Assembly: GCA_041168985.1 (NCBI GenBank)
Contig: JBEEKA010000038.1
Location: 1-7,468, forward strand
Length of the DNA: 7,468 nt
From: ZC4RG30 sp041168985
GTDB taxonomy: Bacteria; Pseudomonadota; Gammaproteobacteria; Steroidobacterales; Steroidobacteraceae
Direction: 5' to 3'
Shown: positions 1 to 5,597 of the stretch, piece after piece
Layout of the letters: each line of letters opens with the position of its first letter
Position numbering within the stretch: the first letter of the stretch is position 1
The notes under the pieces: model-generated
Told to the model about the DNA's origin: nothing
The model's database searches: none
The model's input: only the letters and a program-made list of their open reading frames with translations
Program-made: the position numbers and the translations under genes

Positions 1-1
1 C

Positions 2-787
2 CTCGATACGAACTCGATGCAGGCCATCGCGGGCTGGACGAACCTTTCCGAGACGACGTTCCTGTTGCCGGCCACCGAGGCCAGTGCCGATTACCGCTTG
101 CGTATCTTCACGCCGCGCAGCGAACTGCCTTTCGCCGGACATCCCACGCTCGGCAGCGCCCATGCGCTGCTGGAGGCCGGTTTGCTCCAGGCTCGTGACG
201 GAAAACTCGTCCAGCAGTGTGGTGTCGGATTGGTACCTGTTGCCCTGGACGGTGAGGGCCCCGGTCGACGCCTGTCCTTCGACCTCCCGCGACCAGTGGT
301 CACCGGCCTGCAGGCCGTCGATATCGCCGAACTGGAAGCCGCCTTGGGCCATGCAGTCACTGCGGCGGTGTCGCCGGCCATCGTCGATGTCGGCGCCGTC
401 TGGCTCATCGCCCAGCTTCCCTCTGTCGATAGCCTGCTGGGACTGCGGCCCGGCTTCGCCCTCATTGACGCCCTTTCCCGACGACTCGGCGTGACCGGCG
501 TGACGCTGTTTGCGCGTCACGTGTCGGGCGACGCGGACATCGAGGTGCGATCCTTCGCGCCGTCCATTGGCGTGGACGAAGATCCTGTCTGCCGCAGTGG
601 CAATGGCAGCATCGCCGTGTTCCAGCGCGTTCGGGGGCTGCTTGCTTCCACCGCCGTCGGCTACACGGCCGCCCAGGGCCAGCGTCTGGGCCGGGCCGGA
701 CGGGTCTATGTCCGGCTCGACCCGCAGGGCAGGGTCACGGTTGGCGGCGCCTGCGTGACTACAGTGGATGGCCTGCTGCACGGCTGA
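2..787 (+). CDS. PhzF-family isomerase-like protein, 5'-truncated by the window edge
   Basis: The reading frame is open from base 2 to TGA 785-787, giving 261 visible residues. It enters the window already in frame, so the start codon lies upstream. The methionine at base 17 is internal: the preceding codons (LDTNS) continue the normal PhzF alignment, and about 30-40 N-terminal residues appear to be missing against the usual 260-300. Seen: the NLSETTF segment, whose glutamate (bases 50-52) matches the catalytic glutamate of PhzF; RIFTPRSELPFAGHPTLG, the family's FxGHPTLG signature; and a C-lobe DEDPV segment with its second aspartate at 581-583. PhzF proteins are diaminopimelate-epimerase-fold isomerases, and most members outside phenazine clusters have unknown substrates. 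The usual DPVTGS loop here reads DPVCRSG. No phenazine genes are nearby, so phenazine synthesis should not be inferred. A 123-base gap separates it from the next gene, so it is probably a separate unit. Confidence 0.88.
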   Translation, partial: LDTNSMQAIAGWTNLSETTFLLPATEASADYRLRIFTPRSELPFAGHPTLGSAHALLEAGLLQARDGKLVQQCGVGLVPVALDGEGPGRRLSFDLPRPVVTGLQAVDIAELEAALGHAVTAAVSPAIVDVGAVWLIAQLPSVDSLLGLRPGFALIDALSRRLGVTGVTLFARHVSGDADIEVRSFAPSIGVDEDPVCRSGNGSIAVFQRVRGLLASTAVGYTAAQGQRLGRAGRVYVRLDPQGRVTVGGACVTTVDGLLHG

Positions 788-796
788 ACGCCCGGC

Positions 797-813
797 CGCA
801 GGCGGACCCTGCG
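797..813 (+). terminator. weak hairpin after the PhzF-like gene
   Basis: CGCAGG (797-802) and CCTGCG (808-813) form a perfect 6-bp stem with a 5-base loop, starting 10 bases after the PhzF-like stop codon. No run of T follows, so this is not a convincing intrinsic terminator. It may be only a minor RNA structure or chance in GC-rich DNA. Confidence 0.2.
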
Positions 814-820
814 CTGCGAG

Positions 821-826
821 TACAAT
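821..826 (+). promoter_or_regulatory. possible sigma-70 -10 box (TACAAT)
   Basis: TACAAT differs from the TATAAT consensus at one base and sits in the only AT-leaning patch of the 788-910 gap. No good TTGACA-like -35 element lies 16-18 bases upstream (798-803 reads GCAGGC), so any promoter here would need an activator or another factor. Transcription from it would leave a leader of about 75-80 bases before the ATG at 911. Confidence 0.25.
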
Positions 827-841
827 TCCTGCACCGGGAGA

Positions 842-863
842 CGCGCCGTACCGGATTGGCGCG
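842..863. promoter_or_regulatory. inverted repeat, possible operator or leader hairpin
   Basis: CGCGCC (842-847) and GGCGCG (858-863) are perfect inverted arms separated by 10 bases. They lie just downstream of the -10-like box and about 50 bases before the ATG at 911. This placement suits a repressor operator or a 5'-leader stem. The arms are short and pure G+C, so chance is a real alternative. Confidence 0.2.
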
Positions 864-899
864 ACCTAGACTCGGGCACTACGCGACAACGATCGTGAC

Positions 900-905
900 G
901 GGGGA
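900..905 (+). promoter_or_regulatory. Shine-Dalgarno for the PpsA-like gene
   Basis: GGGGGA lies 5 bases before the ATG at 911 and supports that start. The same GGGGGA with the same 5-base spacing precedes the biotin carrier gene at 3777. Confidence 0.6.
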
Positions 906-910
906 TTGAA

Positions 911-2731
911 ATGACTGCGACGGGCGACAAGCGCGGCTTTCCGCTGCCGAGTTCGGTGAAGGTTGTTCCCGGAACGGAGCGCGCCCAGGCGGCGTACCCG
1001 TACCACATCCAGTTCGGGCCGGACGACGACAAGCGCTTCTGGTTCTACAACTCGATGCACTTCCCCGAGCCGATGTGCTCCTTCGACATGGTCACCGCGG
1101 AAGCGGCGTACTGCGCGCTGGGTGCCGCGAACACGCGCGTTCAGTGCCTGCCGACGACGCTGGGCGTCGACCACCGCATCATCAACGGGCGTGTCTACAT
1201 CGGCGGCAACGCGGTGACGGATCCGGCCGAGGTCGAGCGCCGCACGGTCGAGTTCCAGAAGCGCGCCTTCTACTACTACGCGAACTGGGAAAAGCTCTAC
1301 GAGCAGTGGAAGCAGAAGATGCTCCAGCTGATCCAGGACGCACAGGCGCTGCCGAAGCCGGCGCTGCCGGAATTCGAGCCGCTGGAACATGTGCATGCCG
1401 GCCGCGGCATCGCCTCGAACCACGACCTGCTGGTGACCTACCAGAAGACCCTCGAAGGGTACTTCCGGATGTGGCACCACCACTTCGAGTTCCTGCTGCT
1501 GGGTTATGGCGCGTACCTGACCTTCTTCGGCTTCTGCAAGAAGGCCTTCCCGGAAATCACGGACCAGACGATCGCGCGCATGGTCGCGGGCATCGAAGCC
1601 GAGATCTTCCGTCCGGACGACGAGCTGCGCCGTCTCGCGCGCCACGCGGTCGAGCTCAATGTCGACCACCATTTCCAGGAAGGCGTGAAGGCTGACGAGA
1701 TCCTGGAGTCGCTCCGCAAGGCGGGCGAGCCGGGCCACCGCTGGCTCGAGGAACTCGAGAAGGCCCGCGATCCCTGGTTCAACATCAACGTGGGCGACGG
1801 CTTCTACCACTACCACCGTGGCTGGAACGACGACCTGTCGATGCCCTTCGCGGCGCTGCCGGAATACGCGCGCCGTGCGCGCGCCGGCGAAACGCTCGAT
1901 CGGCAGATGGAGAAGCTGCAGGCCGAGCGCGCCGAGCTGATCGCGGATTACCGCGAGCTGCTGGCCACCGATGAGGAGCGTGCGGCCTACGACCAGATGA
2001 TCGGGCTCGCGCACCGCGTGTTTCCCTACGTCGAGGGCCACAAGTTCTATTGCGAGCACTGGTACACGAACCTTTTCTTCAACAAGATCCGCGAGTTCGG
2101 TGCGCTGCTCGCCGAGTCCGGTTTCTTTGCGAAGGAAGACGATGTCTTCCACCTGACGCATTACGAGCTGGAGGCGGCGATCATCGACCTGATGAACGCC
2201 TGGTCCACCGGTGCGCCGCCGCGCGGTCCGCAGTACTGGCCGCCGATCGTCGCCGAGCGCAAGGCCGCTATCGCGGAATGGTCGAAGCACCGCACGCCGG
2301 AAGCCCTCGGCCCGATCCCGGACGTCATCGACGATCCGGCCATCGTCATGCTCTGGGGCATCACGCGCGAGACGCTCGACAACTGGCTGTCGGCGGGTGA
2401 TGACAAGAACAGCAATGAAGTGCGTGGCTTCGCGGCTTCGTCGGGCGTCGTCGAAGGCACGGCGCGCATCGTGAAATCGGTCGAGGAAATCGGCCGCCTG
2501 CAGTCGGGCGACATCCTGGTCTGCCCGGTGACGAACCCGACCTGGGCGCCGATCTTCCAGAAGATCAAGGCGGCCGTGTCCGATATCGGCGGCTCGATGA
2601 GCCATGCGGCGATCGTCGCACGCGAATACGGCCTGCCGGCCGTCGTGGGCACGGGCAACGCGACGGCGAAGATCAAGGATGGCCAGCGCATCCGCGTGGA
2701 CGGTGGCCGTGGCGTGGTGACCCTGCTGTGA
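911..2731 (+). CDS. PpsA-like (phenylphosphate synthase subunit 1-like) phosphohistidine phosphotransferase subunit
   Basis: 606 residues, about 69 kDa, close to the 70-kDa subunit of phenylphosphate synthase. Residues about 1-500 form a helical acceptor domain with segments typical of that family: YPYHIQF, KRFWFYNSMHFPEP (about 41-54), LGVDHRIINGRVYI, and NVGDGFYHYHRGWNDD. Residues about 504-602 are the PEP-utiliser mobile (swivel) domain; GGSMSHAAIVAREYGLPAVVG carries His565 (bases 2603-2605), the expected phosphorylated histidine, near His569 that I recall for the Thauera enzyme. The PEP/pyruvate-binding TIM barrel of true PEP synthase is absent, and the swivel domain is C-terminal. So the role is to carry phosphate from the ATP-grasp partner (next gene, 4-base overlap) to a small-molecule acceptor other than pyruvate. 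The start is set by GGGGGA at 900-905. A His-rich, aromatic stretch (residues 187-208, WHHHFEF onward) is probably an acceptor-domain helix rather than a membrane segment. Family call is firm; the acceptor is unknown. Confidence 0.87.
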   Translation: MTATGDKRGFPLPSSVKVVPGTERAQAAYPYHIQFGPDDDKRFWFYNSMHFPEPMCSFDMVTAEAAYCALGAANTRVQCLPTTLGVDHRIINGRVYIGGNAVTDPAEVERRTVEFQKRAFYYYANWEKLYEQWKQKMLQLIQDAQALPKPALPEFEPLEHVHAGRGIASNHDLLVTYQKTLEGYFRMWHHHFEFLLLGYGAYLTFFGFCKKAFPEITDQTIARMVAGIEAEIFRPDDELRRLARHAVELNVDHHFQEGVKADEILESLRKAGEPGHRWLEELEKARDPWFNINVGDGFYHYHRGWNDDLSMPFAALPEYARRARAGETLDRQMEKLQAERAELIADYRELLATDEERAAYDQMIGLAHRVFPYVEGHKFYCEHWYTNLFFNKIREFGALLAESGFFAKEDDVFHLTHYELEAAIIDLMNAWSTGAPPRGPQYWPPIVAERKAAIAEWSKHRTPEALGPIPDVIDDPAIVMLWGITRETLDNWLSAGDDKNSNEVRGFAASSGVVEGTARIVKSVEEIGRLQSGDILVCPVTNPTWAPIFQKIKAAVSDIGGSMSHAAIVAREYGLPAVVGTGNATAKIKDGQRIRVDGGRGVVTLL

Positions 2732-3780
2732 CCGGTTCGCGCCACATCAGCGTCTTCGCCGACCTCACGCTCGAGGATCGGCCGCATGTCGGGGGCAAGG
2801 GCGGCAGCCTCGGCGAGCTCACGCGCGCCGGGATCGACGTGCCGCCGGGCTTCGTCGTGCGCACGGAGTCCTTCGAGCATTTCATTCAGGCGCTGGAGCG
2901 CGAGGCGCCGTTCCGGGCCCGCGTCGAAAGCCTGGATGCCGATGATCTCGACACGATCACGGCGGTGTGTCGCGAGCTGCGCGCTCGTGTCGAAGCGGCG
3001 GAACTGCCTGCGGACCTGAAGTCGGAAATCCTCGCCGCGCATGCGGCGCTCGGCACGGCAGGGCAGGCGCCCATCGTCGCCGTGCGCTCGTCAGCGACCA
3101 CCGAAGACGCGAGCGATGCAAGCTTCGCAGGCCTGCAGGACACCTACCTCTGGGTGATGGACCCGGAGGACATGCTGCACAAGATCCGCAGCTGCTGGGC
3201 CAGCCTCTATTCGGTCGAGTCGGTCAGCTATCGCCTGCGCCATGCCTTTCCCGAAAAGGACGTGGCGATGGCCGTCGTCGTGCAGGTGATGGTCGATGCC
3301 CGCACGGCGGGCGTGATGTTCACGCGCAGCCCCACCACCGGCGACCGCTCGGTCATCACGATCGAAGGCGCCTGGGGCCTTGGGTCATCCGTCGTGGGCG
3401 GCGAAGTCACGCCGGATCGCTGGGTCGTCGCGAAGATCACGGGCGAGATTCCCGTGCGCGACATCTCGGACAAGGCGATCCGCCATGCGCCGTCGCCGAC
3501 GGGCGGCATCGTCGATGTCGAGGTCGATGCGGACCAGCGTCGCGAAGCCTGCCTGAGCGATGAGGAACTGCAGGCCCTGCGCGCCATCGGCCGCAAGGTC
3601 GAACGCCACTACGGTCGGCCGCAGGACATCGAGTGGGCGATCGACCGCCACACGAACAGGATCCTGCTGCTGCAGAGCCGGCCGGAAACGGTCTGGTCCA
3701 ACAAGGAAGCGGTGCCTGCGGCCACGAAGGCCGAAGACCCGCTGACCCATGTCATGTCGATTTTCGGGGGACGCAAGTGA
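2728..3780 (+). CDS. PpsB-like ATP-grasp subunit (PEP synthase / PPDK N-terminal domain)
   Basis: 350 residues, about 38 kDa, consisting only of the PEP-synthase/pyruvate phosphate dikinase ATP-binding domain. Seen in order: VGGKGGSLGEL (Lys24), AVRSSATTEDASDASFAGLQ (Arg120, Glu126, Asp127), the AGVMFTRSP segment, the EGAWGLGSSVVGGEVTPD segment, and the C-terminal QDIEWAID (Glu302) and LLLQSRPET (Gln316, Arg318), i.e. the nucleotide and metal-binding set of a working enzyme. It should phosphorylate the swivel histidine of the PpsA-like partner from ATP; in phenylphosphate and PEP synthases this yields AMP and phosphate. Size and content match the 40-kDa subunit 2 of phenylphosphate synthase. 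The GTG start overlaps the preceding TGA by four bases and is the natural coupled start. The third, CBS-domain subunit known from phenylphosphate synthase is not encoded in this window. Confidence 0.9.
   Translation: MTGSRHISVFADLTLEDRPHVGGKGGSLGELTRAGIDVPPGFVVRTESFEHFIQALEREAPFRARVESLDADDLDTITAVCRELRARVEAAELPADLKSEILAAHAALGTAGQAPIVAVRSSATTEDASDASFAGLQDTYLWVMDPEDMLHKIRSCWASLYSVESVSYRLRHAFPEKDVAMAVVVQVMVDARTAGVMFTRSPTTGDRSVITIEGAWGLGSSVVGGEVTPDRWVVAKITGEIPVRDISDKAIRHAPSPTGGIVDVEVDADQRREACLSDEELQALRAIGRKVERHYGRPQDIEWAIDRHTNRILLLQSRPETVWSNKEAVPAATKAEDPLTHVMSIFGGRK
3766..3771 (+). promoter_or_regulatory. Shine-Dalgarno deciding the GTG start at 3777
   Basis: GGGGGA lies 5 bases before GTG 3777. 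It selects this start over the in-frame ATG at 3633, which would overlap the PpsB-like gene by almost 150 bases and add unrelated N-terminal sequence. Confidence 0.55.
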
Positions 3781-4250
3781 GCCTGACCGCCGCGGACATC
3801 CAGGAGATCATGCGTCTCGTCGAGGCGTCACATTTCGACGAGCTCGAACTCGAGACCGACGGCACGAAGATCGTGCTGCGCCGGGGAGCGGCCGTTTCGG
3901 CGGCGGTTGCGGCGCCCGCGCCGGCTGTGAAGCAGACGGCCGCTGTCGCAGCTCCCGCTCCTGCAGCGGCGCCTGCGCCGGCACCGGTGGTGGCGTCTTC
4001 CGCAGGCGGGGAGGCGGTGACGGCACCGATGCTCGGTACCTTCTATCGCCAGCCCAAGCCGGGCGCGCCGCCTTTCGTCGAAGTCGGCATGCCGGTCGAT
4101 GCGGAAACGGTCATCGGCGTCATCGAAGTCATGAAGCTGATGAACACCGTCCGTGCCGGAATCAAGGGTCGGGTCACGGAGATCGTTGCCGCGGATGGGG
4201 GACTCGTCGAGTTCGGCGACACGCTGATCCGCGTGGCGCCAGAGGCCTGA
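3777..4250 (+). CDS. biotin carboxyl carrier protein (AccB-type)
   Basis: 157 residues, typical AccB length. Residues 8-36 match the AccB N-terminal segment (helix, then a strand pair ending KIVLRR). Residues about 38-78 are an Ala/Pro-rich flexible linker. Residues about 80-157 are a biotinyl domain with VIEVMKLMN, in which Lys120 (bases 4134-4136) is the biotinylation site. GTFYRQPKPGAPPFVEVG (about 87-104) contains the 'thumb' typical of acetyl-CoA carboxylase carriers rather than of pyruvate carboxylase or oxaloacetate decarboxylase. The biotin motif is EVMKLMN in place of the common EAMKMMN, a mild variation. The protein should shuttle carboxybiotin between the biotin carboxylase and carboxyltransferase encoded directly downstream. 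Its GTG overlaps the upstream TGA by four bases, tying its translation to the phosphotransferase. No accA or accD is present, so a dedicated carrier is more likely than the housekeeping one. Biotin ligase would act in trans. Confidence 0.92.
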   Translation: MSLTAADIQEIMRLVEASHFDELELETDGTKIVLRRGAAVSAAVAAPAPAVKQTAAVAAPAPAAAPAPAPVVASSAGGEAVTAPMLGTFYRQPKPGAPPFVEVGMPVDAETVIGVIEVMKLMNTVRAGIKGRVTEIVAADGGLVEFGDTLIRVAPEA

Positions 4251-4260
4251 GGTCAGCGCC

Positions 4261-5595
4261 GTGGCGATCCGCAGGGTCTTCATCGCGAACCGCGGCGAGA
4301 TCGCGGTCCGCATCATCCGCAGCTGCAAGGTCCTGGGGCTGGAGACGGTGCTCGCGGTCTCGGCCGCGGACCGGGACAGTCTGGGTGCACGGCTTGCGGA
4401 CCGAACGGTCTGCGTCGGGCCGCCGCGTTCGACCGACAGCTACCTGAAGATCGAGACCATCGTGCATGCGGCGCTCGCCACGGGCGCGGACGCGGTGCAT
4501 CCGGGCTATGGCTTCCTGTCGGAGCGTGCGCCCTTCGCGCGGCTCTGCGAGGACAACGGCCTCGTCTTCATCGGTCCGACGCCCGCGCAGATCGAAGCCG
4601 TCGGCGACAAGTTGCGCGCGCGGCACGAAGCCATCGCGGCCGATGTCCCCGTCGTGCCGGGCGCCGAAGTGAATTCCGTGCAGGAGGCCGTCGAGGCTGC
4701 CGCGCAGATCGGAACGCCGTTGCTCGTGAAGGCCGTGGGCGGTGGCGGTGGCCGCGGCATGAAGCGCGTGGATGTCCTGGGTGACGTGCCCCAAGCAGTG
4801 GAACTGGCGTCCGCGGAAGCCGCTGCGGCCTTCGGCGATCCGCGCGTCTATCTGGAGCGCTATGTCTCGAGCGGTAGGCATGTGGAACTGCAGGTACTGG
4901 GCGATGGTCGCGGCGAGGTGATCCATCTCGGTGAACGGGATTGCTCGGTCCAGCGTCGTTACCAGAAGCTCATCGAAGAGACGCCCGCCGTGGGCCTGTC
5001 GAAGCGACTGCTCGATGACTTGCACGCGGCCGGCGTCCGCTTCGCGAAACGGCTGAAGTACCGCGGTGCCGGCACCGTGGAGTTCCTCGTCGACTGCGAT
5101 CGCGACTGCTTCTATTTCCTCGAGATGAATTCCCGCATCCAGGTCGAGCACCCGGTCACCGAGATGGTGACGGGCTTCGACCTCGTCGCCGAGCAGATCT
5201 GCATCGCGAACGGCGAGGGCCTGCGTATCCGGCAGCCCGAGGTCGTGCTGCACGGCCATGCGATCGAATGCCGCGTGAACGCGGAGGATCCTGCGCAGGA
5301 TTTCCGCCCGAGCCCCGGACTGGTGAGCAGGGCCGACTGGCCGACCGGCGACGGCGTGCGCGTGGATACCTACATCGAGAGCGGTGCGCGCGTGCCGCCA
5401 TTCTACGACTCCCTGATGGGCAAGCTCATCGTGCACGGCAAGGACCGCCATGCCGCGCTGGCGCTTCTCGAACAGGCCCTTGCCGCGACTTGCATCGAAG
5501 GCGTTGCGACCAACATCGGGTTCCACCGGAAGGTGCTCGGCAACGCCGAGTTCCGCCTCGGTGGCGTCGACACCGGCTTCGTGAACAGGATCTGA
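4261..5595 (+). CDS. biotin carboxylase (AccC-type)
   Basis: 444 residues, full length for an AccC-type subunit (about 450). It carboxylates biotin on the carrier using ATP and bicarbonate. Seen: N-terminal VFIANRGEIAVRIIRSCK; PGYGFLSER; the glycine-rich ATP loop KAVGGGGGRGMK (Lys157, 161-166); GERDCSVQRRYQKLIEE (Cys228, Lys236); the catalytic run FLEMNSRIQVEHPVTEM (Glu288, Asn290, Arg292, Gln294, Glu296, which fall at the same numbers as in the E. coli enzyme as I recall it); AIECRVNAEDP; and the usual C-terminal NIGFHRKVL...DTGFVNRI. All key residues appear intact. Translation starts at GTG 4261, with GAGG at 4249-4252 as ribosome site. The gene sits 10 bases after the carrier and 2 bases before the carboxyltransferase, so the three probably form one enzyme complex. 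It is probably a paralogue of the fatty-acid-synthesis AccC, because the context lacks other acetyl-CoA carboxylase genes. Confidence 0.94.
   Translation: MAIRRVFIANRGEIAVRIIRSCKVLGLETVLAVSAADRDSLGARLADRTVCVGPPRSTDSYLKIETIVHAALATGADAVHPGYGFLSERAPFARLCEDNGLVFIGPTPAQIEAVGDKLRARHEAIAADVPVVPGAEVNSVQEAVEAAAQIGTPLLVKAVGGGGGRGMKRVDVLGDVPQAVELASAEAAAAFGDPRVYLERYVSSGRHVELQVLGDGRGEVIHLGERDCSVQRRYQKLIEETPAVGLSKRLLDDLHAAGVRFAKRLKYRGAGTVEFLVDCDRDCFYFLEMNSRIQVEHPVTEMVTGFDLVAEQICIANGEGLRIRQPEVVLHGHAIECRVNAEDPAQDFRPSPGLVSRADWPTGDGVRVDTYIESGARVPPFYDSLMGKLIVHGKDRHAALALLEQALAATCIEGVATNIGFHRKVLGNAEFRLGGVDTGFVNRI
5587..5590 (+). promoter_or_regulatory. Shine-Dalgarno for the carboxyltransferase
   Basis: AGGA lies 7 bases before ATG 5598, inside the last codons of the biotin carboxylase gene. 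It supports 5598 as the start. The open frame running upstream to about 5268 is GC-rich shadow over the biotin carboxylase. Confidence 0.5.
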
Positions 5596-5597
5596 CC

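Noticed and set aside
2..787. Phenazine biosynthesis gene
   Set aside because: PhzF-family membership is clear, but no other phenazine gene is present and most family members are not involved in phenazine synthesis.
889..896. Palindrome ACGATCGT
   Set aside because: Only 8 bases, not extended by flanking symmetry, and close to the Shine-Dalgarno; chance occurrence is likely.
866..2605. Long antisense open frame (579 codons) opposite the PpsA-like gene
   Set aside because: Its predicted protein is Arg/Val/Asp-rich and low in complexity with no recognisable motif, and the + strand frame encodes a clear protein family. Long antisense frames are expected from G/C-biased third positions.
3633..3776. 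Upstream extension of the biotin carrier frame to an ATG at 3633
   Set aside because: It would overlap the end of the PpsB-like gene. The AccB N-terminal homology starts right after GTG 3777, which has GGGGGA at the right distance.
911..3780. Annotation as PEP synthase or pyruvate phosphate dikinase
   Set aside because: The PEP/pyruvate-binding C-terminal barrel is missing, and the swivel domain follows a large unrelated acceptor domain. PEP synthesis is not supported.
3888..4010. GC-rich repetitive stretch in the carrier gene
   Set aside because: It encodes the Ala/Pro-rich linker normal for AccB proteins; there is no exact tandem unit or mobile-element signature.
5268..5597. Upstream extension of the carboxyltransferase frame to an ATG at 5268
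   Set aside because: The extra 110 residues are Arg-rich and overlap the biotin carboxylase in another frame. Family homology begins at ATG 5598, which has its own AGGA.
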